DNA of 41,180 nucleotides from an uncultured Lachnospiraceae bacterium. Lineage in GTDB: Bacteria > Bacillota > Clostridia > Lachnospirales > Lachnospiraceae. Within the stretch, counting starts at the first letter, position 1, and each line of letters begins with the position of its first letter. Position numbers and translations under genes: made by a program. Positions 18,849 to 26,787 of the stretch are shown piece by piece. The notes beneath the pieces are model-generated. The model saw only the letters and a list, made by a program, of their open reading frames with translations. It was not told where the DNA came from and ran no database searches. Location of the stretch: assembly GCA_949502235.1 (NCBI GenBank), contig CATBDC010000039.1, positions 1 through 41,180 of the forward strand, written 5' to 3'.

Positions 18849-19391
18849 TTATTCTGCACTTTCGGCCGGAGCCTCTTCTGCCGGAGCGGCTGCCCCGCAG
18901 GCCTTAGCTCCTCCCTGCTCTGCAATCTGGTTAAGAACACGTGCAAGGTTGGTAATTGGTGACTGTAAGCTTCCAAGCAGCTTGGATAACAGTTCTTCTC
19001 TTGACGGAATTGTCGCAAGAGCCTGCATGCCTGCCTGATCATAAGCCTGGCCTTCAACTACGCCGCCTTTAAATTCAAGAGCCTTTGCATCCTTTGCAAA
19101 CTTGGCAATGATTCTTGCCGGGGCAGTTGCATCGTCTTTAGAAATGGCAATGGCGCTCGGGCCGTCCAGATGTTCATCTAGAGCCGCAAACTCTGTCCCT
19201 TCAAAAGCTCTTTTCATCATCGTATTTTTACAAACCTTGTAGATGATTCCCGCTTCTCTTAACTGCTTACGCAGCTCTGTGTCCTGAGCAACAGTTAATC
19301 CACGGTAGTCTACCAGCACAACGCTTGCTGCGCCTTTCACATCATCTGCTATGGCCTGTACGACAGGCTGTTTTAATTCAACTTTTGCCAT
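18849..19391 (-). CDS. rplJ: 50S ribosomal protein L10
   Basis: Base of the ribosomal stalk; binds 23S rRNA and L12 dimers, and in many bacteria represses its own mRNA through the leader. The 180 residues include VVQAIADDVKGAASVVLVDYRGLTV, the RKQLREAGIIYKVCKNTMMKRA rRNA-binding segment and a C-terminal helix that carries L12, followed by an Ala/Glu-rich tail. ATG 19391 follows AAGGAGG. It has its own promoter and L10 leader upstream, so it is a separate regulatory unit from rplKA. Confidence 0.97.
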   Translation of the reverse strand: MAKVELKQPVVQAIADDVKGAASVVLVDYRGLTVAQDTELRKQLREAGIIYKVCKNTMMKRAFEGTEFAALDEHLDGPSAIAISKDDATAPARIIAKFAKDAKALEFKGGVVEGQAYDQAGMQALATIPSREELLSKLLGSLQSPITNLARVLNQIAEQGGAKACGAAAPAEEAPAESAE

Positions 19392-19419
19392 GAATGGTGC
19401 ACCTCCTTATGTTATTTAT

Positions 19420-19446
19420 GTTACCGTTCGCTTTGTTCACAGTAAC
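19420..19446. repeat. Short REP-like element GTTACCGTTCG...CAGTAAC
   Basis: A 27-bp copy of the GTTAC...GTAAC family inside the rplJ leader, between the attenuator and the start codon. Confidence 0.6.
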
Positions 19447-19510
19447 CTTCTCTGACTGCTTTAAGCTTAAGGAAAACCACATGAAGTGATTTCATTTCCT
19501 ATATGGTAAA

Positions 19511-19544
19511 AACCCCTTCCGCGCCAAAAGACACAGGAGGGGTT
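19511..19544 (-). terminator. Attenuator hairpin in the rplJL leader
   Basis: On the minus strand AACCCCTCC and GGAAGGGGTT pair with one bulge and are followed by TTTTT. It lies downstream of the L10-binding structure and upstream of rplJ, the position of a regulated terminator. Confidence 0.75.
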
Positions 19545-19549
19545 ATCAT

Positions 19550-19655
19550 TCATATACTGAATCTAACTTTCCTCGGCAGGCGTTGTCTGCTTACGCTGGG
19601 GAGCATCCTTTTATCTCCTGCTCCTTCGCACCTGCTGTCTTCGGCAGTCATTGCT
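19550..19655 (-). ncRNA. Ribosomal protein L10 leader
   Basis: The transcript shows the L10-leader layout: a long stem closed by GCAGGTG / CGCCTGC (complements at 19629-19635 and 19576-19582) enclosing a GGAGCAGGAGATAAAAGGA arm and GCTCCCCAGCG, then the conserved GCCGAGG tail. Excess L10 (with L12) binds this fold and favours the following attenuator. Recognition is from memory of the family, not from a covariance search. Confidence 0.85.
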
Positions 19656-19660
19656 TTGCT

Positions 19661-19689
19661 ATTATAGCATCATATATTTTTGGTGTCAA
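19661..19689 (-). promoter_or_regulatory. Predicted promoter of rplJL
   Basis: Minus-strand TTGACA (complement 19684-19689) and TATAAT (complement 19661-19666) are 17 nt apart, in the short gap after the rplA stop codon. Transcription would start at the beginning of the L10 leader. Confidence 0.85.
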
Positions 19690-19697
19690 TCAAAAGC

Positions 19698-20390
19698 TTA
19701 AGATAATTTCATAGGATTAATCTTAACCCCCGGACCCATAGTAGAAGTAAGAACAACGCTCTTTAAGAACTGTCCCTTTACTGCTGCCGGTCTTGCCTTA
19801 ATGATTGCATCAATAAGCGTCTGGAAGTTGTCTGTAAGCTGCTCCTCTGTAAAGGATGCTTTACCAAGCGGCACATGGATAATGTTTGTCTTGTCAAGTC
19901 TGTACTCAATCTTACCTGCTTTGATTTCCTGGATAGCCTTTGTAACATCCATTGTTACTGTACCAGCTTTCGGGTTCGGCATAAGTCCCTTCGGTCCGAG
20001 AACACGTCCGAGACGTCCTACAATACCCATCATGTCCGGTGTAGCAACTACTACGTCAAACTCAAACCAGTTTTCTTTTTGAATCTTCGGAATCAGCTCG
20101 TCTCCTCCTACGTAATCTGCTCCGGCAGCCTTTGCCTCTTCTGCCTTTGCATCCTTCGCGAACACAAGAATACGAACCTTTTTACCTGTTCCGTGCGGCA
20201 GAACAACCGCCCCGCGGATCTGCTGGTCAGCGTGACGTCCATCACAGCCGGTTCTGACATGAGCCTCAATTGTCTCATCAAATTTTGCTACTGCGGTCTT
20301 TTTAACTAATGATACTGCCTCTGCAACATCATAGAGTGTTCCTCTGTCAATTGCTTTTGCAGCCTCAACATATTTCTTTCCTCTTTTCAT
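19698..20390 (-). CDS. rplA: 50S ribosomal protein L1
   Basis: Large-subunit L1-stalk protein binding 23S rRNA, and in many bacteria a repressor of the rplKA transcript. The 230 residues contain the family blocks [37 protein letters not shown] and the closing [18 protein letters not shown] 20390 has AAGGAGG upstream. It follows rplK by about 55 nt containing a GTGG...CCAC hairpin similar to one ahead of rplK. Confidence 0.98.
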   Translation of the reverse strand: MKRGKKYVEAAKAIDRGTLYDVAEAVSLVKKTAVAKFDETIEAHVRTGCDGRHADQQIRGAVVLPHGTGKKVRILVFAKDAKAEEAKAAGADYVGGDELIPKIQKENWFEFDVVVATPDMMGIVGRLGRVLGPKGLMPNPKAGTVTMDVTKAIQEIKAGKIEYRLDKTNIIHVPLGKASFTEEQLTDNFQTLIDAIIKARPAAVKGQFLKSVVLTSTMGPGVKINPMKLS

Positions 20391-20404
20391 CTAAATAAAC
20401 CTCC

Positions 20405-20431
20405 TTGTGGTAATGTCGGGATAACCCTCCC
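20405..20431 (-). promoter_or_regulatory. Leader hairpin before rplA
   Basis: On the minus strand GTGG-GA-GGG...CCC...CCAC folds just ahead of the AAGGAGG site. A matching element precedes rplK at 20887-20919. The pair may be a translational control element, possibly for L1; the function is inferred from position only. Confidence 0.4.
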
Positions 20432-20445
20432 ACATTCTTTGTCAT

Positions 20446-20871
20446 CTACTCCGCTACTTTTACACCCATAGAACGGCAGGTGCCTTCGATCATACTCATC
20501 GCTGCTTCAACGCTTGCGGCATTTAAGTCAGGCATCTTAAGCTCTGCAATCTCCCGAACCTGTGCTTTCGTAATAGTAGCAACCTTCGTCTTATTCGGAA
20601 CGCCCGAACCGGATTTGATGTTACATGCTTTCTTGATAAGAACCGCTGCCGGAGGGGTCTTTGTGATAAAGCTGAAGCTTCTATCATTATAAACAGTAAT
20701 AACTACAGGAATAATCAAATCACCCTGATCTGCAGTCCTTGCATTGAACTGTTTTGTGAATTCAACGATATTTACACCGTGCTGACCAAGCGCAGGTCCG
20801 ACCGGTGGTGCCGGTGTTGCTTTTCCGGCAGGAATCTGTAACTTAATATAACCTTGTACTTTTTTTGCCAT
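20446..20871 (-). CDS. rplK: 50S ribosomal protein L11
   Basis: Binds 23S rRNA at the GTPase centre. ATG 20871 ([18 protein letters not shown]) is chosen because AAGGAGGTAATG lies just upstream and it gives the standard 141 residues; a longer frame has no ribosome-binding site. The Pro-rich hinge [16 protein letters not shown] and the RNA-binding C-terminal domain ([29 protein letters not shown]) are intact. First gene of the rplKA pair. Confidence 0.98.
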   Translation of the reverse strand: MAKKVQGYIKLQIPAGKATPAPPVGPALGQHGVNIVEFTKQFNARTADQGDLIIPVVITVYNDRSFSFITKTPPAAVLIKKACNIKSGSGVPNKTKVATITKAQVREIAELKMPDLNAASVEAAMSMIEGTCRSMGVKVAE

Positions 20872-20886
20872 TTTCATTACCTCCTT

Positions 20887-20919
20887 GTGGTGCTTCCGGG
20901 ATATCCTTACCCCTCCCAC
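20887..20919 (-). promoter_or_regulatory. Leader hairpin before rplK
   Basis: The minus-strand sequence GTGGGAGGGGTAAGG...CCCGG...CCAC resembles the element before rplA in wording and position, including the ACCACAAGGAGG end that leads into the ribosome-binding site. Confidence 0.4.
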
Positions 20920-20934
20920 TTAATTGATTCACTT

Positions 20935-21450
20935 TCATACTTTTCTAACTTCTGCGAAACTAAGCTCAACCGGCGTCTCCCGGCCAAAGAGCTCTACATT
21001 GATTGTAAGGCTCTGCTTCTGCACATTCATGGCCTGAACCACGCCGACCGTATCTGCCCATGCACCGGCAATAACCTGAACACTGTCGCCTTCTGCAAAA
21101 TCCACAACAATATTTTCCTGCTTAATTCCAAGAGGAGCCATCTCTGCGGCGGTCAGCGGAACCGGTTTGGATCCCGGACCTACAAATCCTGTAACGCCTC
21201 TTGTGTTCCGTACTACATACCACGTATCATCATTCATAATCATATGAATCAGAACATAGCCTGGAAACATCTTCTTCTGGACCGCTTTCTGGACACCGTT
21301 CTTAAGTTCTACCACATCCTGCATCGGGACACGAACTTCAAGGATCTGTTCCTCCAGATGCCTGTTCTCGATTGTCTTATCAATGTTGGCTTTTACTTTG
21401 TTCTCATACCCGGAATAGGTATGGACTACATACCACTTTGCCTCTGACAT
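20935..21450 (-). CDS. nusG: Transcription elongation/termination factor NusG
   Basis: Binds the RNA polymerase clamp and influences pausing, Rho function and coupling to ribosomes. ATG 21450 (MSEAKWYVVHTYSGYENKV) fits the family and has AAGGTGAG upstream, giving 171 residues. The NGN domain has KKMFPGYVLIHMIMNDDTWYVVR, followed by TRGVTGFVGPGSKPVPL, and the KOW domain starts at FAEGDSVQVIAGAWAD. It sits between secE and rplK in the standard order. Confidence 0.98.
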   Translation of the reverse strand: MSEAKWYVVHTYSGYENKVKANIDKTIENRHLEEQILEVRVPMQDVVELKNGVQKAVQKKMFPGYVLIHMIMNDDTWYVVRNTRGVTGFVGPGSKPVPLTAAEMAPLGIKQENIVVDFAEGDSVQVIAGAWADTVGVVQAMNVQKQSLTINVELFGRETPVELSFAEVRKV

Positions 21451-21480
21451 AAACTCACCTTTCCTGCCCGTCATTTTTCA

Positions 21481-21678
21481 TCAGCCCAGGTTGATAAGAA
21501 TATCAACACCGTTCTGAACAAGGAAATCAATCAGCGCTATGACTGCTCCCAATGCTACAGATACAGCAACAACCGCCGTTGTCTGCTTCGCAAGTGTCAT
21601 CCTGTCTGGCCATATGATCTTTTTGAATTCTCTCTTAAGACCCTTGAACCAGCTTTTCTTCTGAGCTTTTTCACTCAT
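21481..21678 (-). CDS. secE: Preprotein translocase subunit SecE
   Basis: Single-span subunit of the SecYEG channel, 65 residues. The amphipathic N-terminal helix KKSWFKGLKREFKKIIWP is followed by one membrane segment (VVAVSVALGAVIALIDFLV). I choose ATG 21678 because AAGGAG is 10 nt upstream; the alternative GTG nine bases earlier is too close to that site. It lies 30 nt upstream of nusG and 24 nt after rpmG. No tRNA-Trp gene, often present near here, is found. Confidence 0.95.
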   Translation of the reverse strand: MSEKAQKKSWFKGLKREFKKIIWPDRMTLAKQTTAVVAVSVALGAVIALIDFLVQNGVDILINLG

Positions 21679-21702
21679 GACCTTCACACTCCTTTTACAC
21701 GA

Positions 21703-21852
21703 CTATTTCGTCTCTTTGTGCAGCGTGTGTGATTTACAGAACCTGCAGTACTTCTTTGTCTCCATGCGTTCCGGATGAGCTTTCTTATCCTTGGTCATGC
21801 TGTAGTTACGCTGCTTACATTCTGTACATTCCAATGTGATTCTTGTACGCAC
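21703..21852 (-). CDS. rpmG: 50S ribosomal protein L33
   Basis: A 49-residue zinc-ribbon ribosomal protein. The start is GTG 21852 (read [17 protein letters not shown]), with GAGGTGG just upstream; a longer frame through the leader is not credible. Both Cys pairs (CTEC and CRFC) are present, so this is the zinc-binding type of L33. It is the first gene of the rpmG-secE-nusG-rplKA run, behind a clear promoter. Confidence 0.95.
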   Translation of the reverse strand: MRTRITLECTECKQRNYSMTKDKKAHPERMETKKYCRFCKSHTLHKETK

Positions 21853-21888
21853 AACTTCCACCTCGCTTCGTATTGTTTCAAGTTCACT

Positions 21889-21911
21889 GTTACCTGGCAG
21901 TTCACAGTAAC
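21889..21911. repeat. Short REP-like element GTTACCTGGCAGTTCACAGTAAC
   Basis: A 23-bp member of the GTTAC...GTAAC family located in the rpmG leader, about 40 nt before the start codon. A neighbouring GTTCACTGTTAC extends the inverted repeat. Confidence 0.55.
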
Positions 21912-21967
21912 TGCGAAACCGCCAAAATTTAGGCATAAAAAAAAGACCTACTTCCATTCGCCAAGTA

Positions 21968-21996
21968 AGCATATCATACATGGGCGTAAAAAGCAA
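21968..21996 (-). promoter_or_regulatory. Predicted promoter of the rpmG-secE-nusG-rplKA operon
   Basis: Minus-strand TTGCTT (complement 21991-21996) and TATGCT (complement 21968-21973) are 17 nt apart, immediately downstream of the degV stop codon. Confidence 0.6.
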
Positions 21997-22019
21997 GTCT
22001 TTTTGCGTATTTTATAATT

Positions 22020-22883
22020 TTAACTTCTGCTTACGCAGACCCCCACGCCGATAGTTCCCGGACCCACATGACAGCAGATACTCATAGGAAGCTTGGCAAG
22101 ACGGGCCTTCTTTCCAGGAAAAAGACTTTCTACCTTCACCGCCCATTCTTCTGCCTCCTGTCCGGCGTCTGCGTGTGCTACATAAAGCTCCAGCCTTTCG
22201 CTTCCGTATTTTTCCATCAGGGCCCTTCCGTCCCGAAGAATCGCATCCTCCATCTCTTTTTTCGCCCTCCTTCGTCCGCGCACCTTGCAGTACGGCTCAA
22301 GAAGGCCGCCCTTTACCTGTATGACAGGCTTAATGTTAAGGATTTCCCCGGCCAGCGCCTCGGCACTTCTGATGCGTCCACCCCGTTTTAAGTATTCCAG
22401 TGTATCAACTGTAATATAAATAGAAGCCTCAAGCGCCATATCCTCAAGTCTTTTCTTAATCTCCTCTGCCTGCATGCCCTCGCTTACAAGTCTGGCCGCC
22501 TGGATTGCCGCCGAAGCCTGCGTCACGGAAATACGCCTGCTGTCAACAACCAGAACCCTGCCGTCATAATCCCTGCTGAACATGGCCGCCGCAGAATATC
22601 CTCCGCTTAATGCCTTTGACATAGGAATATGAATAACCTTGTCATATGTATACAGAAGTCCGTCCCACAATTCTGAAAGCGAAGCCAGTGACGGCTGCGT
22701 TGTACTCACCGTATATCCCTGCTTCATACGTTCAAAAAACTCCTCCTCAGACAGAGTTACTCCTTCTATACATTCCTCCCCGTCCACAAAAAAAGTCATA
22801 GGCAGTATGTGAATCTCGTGCTCTGCCGCCTCCTCCTTTGTAAATCCACTGTTACTATCCGTAAGAACCGCTATCTTCTCCAT
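22020..22883 (-). CDS. DegV family fatty-acid-binding protein
   Basis: A 287-residue cytosolic DegV/FakB-type protein that binds a fatty acid and, with a FakA kinase, is expected to feed exogenous fatty acids into phospholipid synthesis. Family markers: VLTDSNSGFTKEEA at the N terminus, TLSEEEFFERM, the VSTTQPSLASL lipid-pocket motif, MSKALSGGYSAA, VVDSRRIS and LKRGGRIRSAEALAGEILNIKP. ATG 22883 has GGAGAGGG upstream, and a TATAAT (complement 22902-22907) lies close by, giving a very short leader. No fakA is nearby. Which fatty acid it prefers cannot be told. Confidence 0.92.
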   Translation of the reverse strand: MEKIAVLTDSNSGFTKEEAAEHEIHILPMTFFVDGEECIEGVTLSEEEFFERMKQGYTVSTTQPSLASLSELWDGLLYTYDKVIHIPMSKALSGGYSAAAMFSRDYDGRVLVVDSRRISVTQASAAIQAARLVSEGMQAEEIKKRLEDMALEASIYITVDTLEYLKRGGRIRSAEALAGEILNIKPVIQVKGGLLEPYCKVRGRRRAKKEMEDAILRDGRALMEKYGSERLELYVAHADAGQEAEEWAVKVESLFPGKKARLAKLPMSICCHVGPGTIGVGVCVSRS

Positions 22884-23000
22884 GATAATTCCCTCTCCAT
22901 AATTATACTAAAACCAGTGCCAAAGCCAAAACATACTCTTTTGTTTCTGGCTTCTAAGACATATTGTAACATCAAACTGTTTGATATTCAAGATAAATTA

Positions 23001-23086
23001 GGGGACGGGGTAAAATGAAAAAGTGCCTGTCCCCAGAAACAAAAAAGTTTCTGGGGACAGGCACTTTTTCATTTTACCCCGTCCCC
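23001..23086. repeat. 86-bp perfect palindrome overlapping an aminotransferase stop codon
   Basis: Forty-base arms 23001-23040 and 23047-23086 (beginning GGGGACGGGGTAAAATGAAA) are exact complements around AAAAAA. The right arm supplies the last codons (GDGVK) and TGA of the aminotransferase. It can act as a terminator. Its GGGGACGG start echoes the hairpins at 1383 and 3185, so it is probably a dispersed palindromic repeat. Confidence 0.9.
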
Positions 23087-24361
23087 CAAAAATTTATTGA
23101 CGCTAACCAGCTTTACGCTTAACACGAATATCTTAGCAGCCAGCTCCAGCTCCTCTATCGTGGGATAAGACGGCGCAATCCTTATGTTGCTGTCCTTCGG
23201 ATCCTTCCCGTAGGGATAGGTTGCTCCGGCGGCAGTCATGACAAGTCCTGCCTCCTTCGCCTTTGCCACAATGGCCTTCGCGCAGCCCTCCAGCGAATCG
23301 AAGGAGATGAAATATCCTCCCAGGGGCTTTGTCCATGTGCCTATTTCAAGGCCGATCAGCTCATGTTCTAAAACCGCCTCAACCTTCTCGAACTTCGGTC
23401 TTAAAATCGCGGCATGCTTTTTCATATGCTCATGCATTCCCTGCATATCCCCAAAAAACCGTACATGGCGGAGCTGGTTAAGCTTATCATATCCAATCGT
23501 CTGAAACTTCATATAGCGCCTTGCATCCTCCAGGTTCCCCCTTGACGCCGCAAGGGCTGCAATACCTGAACCCGGGAATGATACCTTGGAGGTGGAAATG
23601 AATTTGAGTACGATATCCGGATTCCCGGCCTTAATACATTCATTTAAAAGCTCCAGTACCACGTCCTTCTTGTCATCGTAAAAATGATGGATCGAATATG
23701 CGTTGTCCCAGAAAATACGAAAATCCTCTGCCGCAGGCTTTAGATGCGCAAACCGTCTTACTGTTTCATCAGAGTAAGAAATACCTGTCGGGTTGGAATA
23801 TTTCGGTACGCACCATATGCCTTTAATTGATGCGTCCCCGGAAACCAGCTTTTCTACCACATCCATATCAGGACCCGCCTTAAGAAGGGGCACATTAATC
23901 ATTTCTATTCCAAAAAACTCTGTTATGGCAAAATGTCTGTCGTATCCCGGCACAGGGCACAGGAATTTTACCTTCTTTAGCTTCGACCATGGGGTGCTGC
24001 CCATAAATCCGTGTGTCATGGCCCGTGACACCGTATCAAACATAACATTAAGGCTGGAATTTCCATAAATAATAACGCTTCTCTCCGGCACCTCGGACAT
24101 ATCTGCCAAAAGCTTTCTCGCCTCAAAGATACCGTCCATCACTCCGTAATTTCTGCAATCCACACCTTCAGAGCTTACCAAATCACAGTCTCCTGTCAAA
24201 ACATCCATCATGCCCGTACTTAGATCAAGCTGTGCCTTCGATGGCTTGCCCCGGGACATATCCAGCTTAAGGCCTTTTCCCTTTACTTCCTCGAATTGTT
24301 TTTCCAGTTTTTCCTTTAATGCAGTTAGTTCCTCTTTTTTCATCTGACTATATGGCTTCAT
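23069..24361 (-). CDS. PLP-dependent aminotransferase, aspartate aminotransferase-like (fold type I)
   Basis: A 430-residue cytosolic transaminase of the fold-type-I superfamily, resembling the Asp-aminotransferase-like group that starts with LKEKLEKQFEEVKGKGLKLDMSRGKPS. The PLP lysine is K259 in STSKVSFPGSG; N190 (SNPTG) and D219 (FWDNAYS) are cofactor contacts, and the substrate-carboxylate Arg is in NIRIAPSYP. ATG 24361 follows AGGAGGAACC. The C terminus (VNKFLGDGVK) is partly encoded by the 86-bp palindrome, so the natural end may have been replaced by a repeat insertion; the enzyme core is unaffected. Substrate is not certain; aspartate or alanine/aromatic donors are possible. Confidence 0.88.
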   Translation of the reverse strand: MKPYSQMKKEELTALKEKLEKQFEEVKGKGLKLDMSRGKPSKAQLDLSTGMMDVLTGDCDLVSSEGVDCRNYGVMDGIFEARKLLADMSEVPERSVIIYGNSSLNVMFDTVSRAMTHGFMGSTPWSKLKKVKFLCPVPGYDRHFAITEFFGIEMINVPLLKAGPDMDVVEKLVSGDASIKGIWCVPKYSNPTGISYSDETVRRFAHLKPAAEDFRIFWDNAYSIHHFYDDKKDVVLELLNECIKAGNPDIVLKFISTSKVSFPGSGIAALAASRGNLEDARRYMKFQTIGYDKLNQLRHVRFFGDMQGMHEHMKKHAAILRPKFEKVEAVLEHELIGLEIGTWTKPLGGYFISFDSLEGCAKAIVAKAKEAGLVMTAAGATYPYGKDPKDSNIRIAPSYPTIEELELAAKIFVLSVKLVSVNKFLGDGVK

Positions 24362-24380
24362 TACGGGTTCCTCCTGTTTG

Positions 24381-24407
24381 GCTACCGTTCGCTCCTTTTA
24401 CAGCAGC
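24381..24407. repeat. Short REP-like element GCTACCGTTCG...CAGCAGC
   Basis: A 27-bp relative of the 19420 element in the leader of the aminotransferase gene. Both terminal positions changed together (GTTAC...GTAAC to GCTAC...GCAGC), keeping partial symmetry. Confidence 0.55.
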
Positions 24408-24456
24408 CTTGTTCATTTTAAGTATGTGTACCGTATGCTATTTTATTCGAAAACGC

Positions 24457-24487
24457 AGGAAAATGCAAGCAAAACTTGCATTTTCCT
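24457..24487 (-). terminator. Terminator after the C39-like protease gene
   Basis: AGGAAAATGCAAG (24457-24469) and CTTGCATTTTCCT (24475-24487) form a perfect 13-bp stem with a 5-nt loop. On the minus strand it is followed by a T-containing stretch. Confidence 0.65.
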
Positions 24488-24550
24488 TAAATTTTTAACG
24501 AAAAATATAGGATATCCCCTTACATTTTGCAATTTTTTATTTTTACATGT

Positions 24551-25372
24551 TCATTTCGACTGTTCCTGCAGGAGCACGCACTGTCTTCCCCTCGATTCAA
24601 ATACTTCCTCAAATGCCTTCTTGTCATATTCCATCATGCCTCCAATAGGATCTGCAATCAGAACCGAAGCTTCTGTATACCCAATCAGTACTGCGCCGTG
24701 GTCATTGGACGCCCAGCTTACGTATTCCCCTTCTTTTGTATACCATCCTTCCGGCTCCCGCCGCTCTTCCATGTTAATTGTTACCCAGACTATCACAGGT
24801 GTGTCCTCACTTACCAGCCGGTACAGCTCCTCTTCGGAGACTCCGGTTTCGTCCGCTGCCCTTAAAGGTTTTTTTTCCTTAAGAAAATACCTGTCCGCCG
24901 CCGTACAGATAGCTTTTGTCCCGCAAATATAGCCGTTGCTTAACGCCGGGTCGCCCACAAAGTACTGATTTAAATCCGGTCCGTAGAGAAGCGAATCACT
25001 GCCCTCGTAAAATTCTGCCGGTGCAGACGGAAGATATTTCTCCGCCATCTGTATCTTGTCAGCGTTCATTCCGTAATAATTCAGAACCATGGTTAAAGCG
25101 GTGATCTCACAGCCGGTAGGGAGTTCCGGTGTCTGGAGTATGATTTCAAAATCCTCTATCTTATATTCCCCGGGCAGAGCCTTCATACCCTTCTCCTTTT
25201 TATTCCCATCCTTATTTCCGCCGGTATCTTCTGAAGCGGCATCTCCTCTTCTTTCCGCCGCCTGTGAATGTGAATCCGCTGTAATAATGCCCATATGGGC
25301 TCCAATAATAATCATCCAGAACAATGCAGCCGCCATAATAAATTCAGGCGCCCACTCAATCCGTATTTTCAT
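24551..25372 (-). CDS. C39-like cysteine peptidase, membrane-anchored
   Basis: A 273-residue protein with an N-terminal membrane segment (about 10-31), a charged linker rich in Gly/Lys/Glu (40-65), and a papain-like C39_2 domain outside the membrane. Catalytic residues are visible: C88 in PTGCEITALTMVLNYYG, H225 in SNDHGAVLIGY and D241 in ADPIGG. ATG 25372 (MKIRIEWAPEF) is preferred because AAAGGA lies upstream; an earlier in-frame start has none. This family includes proteases and related cell-surface enzymes; the substrate is unknown. It stands alone between two divergent functions, with its own terminator. The 25373-25538 stretch upstream holds no other gene. Confidence 0.82.
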   Translation of the reverse strand: MKIRIEWAPEFIMAAALFWMIIIGAHMGIITADSHSQAAERRGDAASEDTGGNKDGNKKEKGMKALPGEYKIEDFEIILQTPELPTGCEITALTMVLNYYGMNADKIQMAEKYLPSAPAEFYEGSDSLLYGPDLNQYFVGDPALSNGYICGTKAICTAADRYFLKEKKPLRAADETGVSEEELYRLVSEDTPVIVWVTINMEERREPEGWYTKEGEYVSWASNDHGAVLIGYTEASVLIADPIGGMMEYDKKAFEEVFESRGRQCVLLQEQSK

Positions 25373-25538
25373 ACTGCATATTCCTTTTTGCCTGCCGTCA
25401 CTTTTCCCATGGAGGGACTTATGAATACAGCTCTTACCGCAGACAGCAGAATTTATTATTATTATATTCGCCATGCCCGTAAAGATGATATCCAGGCTGA
25501 ATCATTTTCTTACAGCCTGCGCAGTAAATGCAAACACT

Positions 25539-26690
25539 TTATGATTTGATATTTTTAACATATGCGCCTTTTTCCTGTACAAATCCCATTTTGTTCATAT
25601 AAGCCGCATGAGCATCCGTTAATTCCTGCGCATAACGAAGTTTATGAATTTTCTTTTCAGAAAGTTGTGAATAAAGGAATTTCCCTACAGAACAGTCACG
25701 GTATGCCGGTGTTGAATAATCAATTAAAATGTCGATCTCTCCATCCTTTTCTTCTCCTGCCAGTACTCCGGCCGGATTCCCGTCACAGCATACAATATAT
25801 GCTTTTTTTCCAGATACATCTTGTTTTTTAAATCCCGGAAAATATGTTTTAATGTCTTCTGCATAGCGGTTCAGGAAATATGTTATAAGTGCATCATCTA
25901 CGTTTCCGTCTACTAAATCATAAACCTGCTTTGTCTTAAGAAGTTTAAATAAATTATATACATTGATTACAATGAGACAGGTATTCATTAATGCTAATGG
26001 GACTGCTCCAACAATAAGGGCATAAATTCCTGAACCTGTATCTGTGTTTTTCACAAGCTTGATAAGGCGGCTGGTTCCAAGTCTGTCTGCGCCAAGACTT
26101 ATGAATTTTTCTGCATCATCAAGCGATGAAATACCGCCGGCAGCTTTTACCTTTACATCTGCGCCGATGTGTTTTCTCATAAGGGCTACATCATCAAATG
26201 TTGCCCCTCCGGCAGAGAATCCTGTTGATGTTTTGATGTATTCTGCTCCGGCGTTTGTTACGATTTCGCACATTTTAATCTTTTCTTCTTCTGTAAGCAG
26301 GCATGCTTCAATGATCACTTTTAAGATTTTTCCATCGCAGGCTTCGTGGACTGCACGGATTTCATCTTCGATTTCCTGATATCTCTTATTCTTAAGAGCG
26401 CCAACATTGATTACCATATCAATTTCTTGGGCGCCATTAGCAATCGCATCTTTTGTTTCAAATACCTTTACTGCTGTTGTACTGTATCCGTTAGGGAAAC
26501 CAATTACTGTACAGATTGGCAATTTCCCTGCCACATATTCAGCCGCTTCCTTTACATAAGCAGCCGGAATACAAGCAGATGCTGTTTCGTATTCCATTGC
26601 GTCATCAAGAATAACTTTGATGTCTTCCCATGTTGCTGTTACACTCAGTAATGTGTGGTCTAAACAACCTAAAATTTTTTTCTGATCCAT
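25539..26690 (-). CDS. deoC: Deoxyribose-phosphate aldolase fused to a membrane/GNAT C-terminal region
   Basis: Residues 1-221 are a complete DeoC (2-deoxyribose-5-phosphate to acetaldehyde plus glyceraldehyde-3-phosphate): D91 in IDMVINVG, Schiff-base lysine K153 in [12 protein letters not shown] and K182 in VKAAGGISS, with the normal ending [22 protein letters not shown]. Instead of stopping there the frame continues with a hydrophobic segment (222-250) and a GNAT-like domain (to 383; [23 protein letters not shown]). That tail resembles the C-terminal half of YgjV-like membrane plus acetyltransferase proteins. The junction lies near 26027. Start ATG 26690 has AAAGGAG; the frame upstream of it is not used. 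The purine nucleoside phosphorylase gene upstream makes deoxynucleoside salvage the clear context. A chimera formed by deletion, or a misassembly, are the two explanations. Confidence 0.85.
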   Translation of the reverse strand: MDQKKILGCLDHTLLSVTATWEDIKVILDDAMEYETASACIPAAYVKEAAEYVAGKLPICTVIGFPNGYSTTAVKVFETKDAIANGAQEIDMVINVGALKNKRYQEIEDEIRAVHEACDGKILKVIIEACLLTEEEKIKMCEIVTNAGAEYIKTSTGFSAGGATFDDVALMRKHIGADVKVKAAGGISSLDDAEKFISLGADRLGTSRLIKLVKNTDTGSGIYALIVGAVPLALMNTCLIVINVYNLFKLLKTKQVYDLVDGNVDDALITYFLNRYAEDIKTYFPGFKKQDVSGKKAYIVCCDGNPAGVLAGEEKDGEIDILIDYSTPAYRDCSVGKFLYSQLSEKKIHKLRYAQELTDAHAAYMNKMGFVQEKGAYVKNIKS

Positions 26691-26787
26691 AATAGACTCC
26701 TTTATTTTTGCTTTTGGAAATAATTCCCCGTTTTTCCGGACACAAAACACCGATACCGCCAATGCTCTTTTGGTAACATAAAACACC

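Noticed and set aside
21679-21702. tRNA-Trp gene between rpmG and secE
   Set aside because: Often present here in other Firmicutes, but the gap is only 24 nt, and I found no tRNA genes or CRISPR arrays in the window.
16182-25530. 15-nt match CTGCGCAGTAAATGC at two places
   Set aside because: A match of this length is expected about once by chance in a window of this size, and the flanks do not agree.
26691-26786. N-terminal extension of DeoC
   Set aside because: AAAGGAG lies just before ATG 26690, and the extension is absent from the DeoC family.
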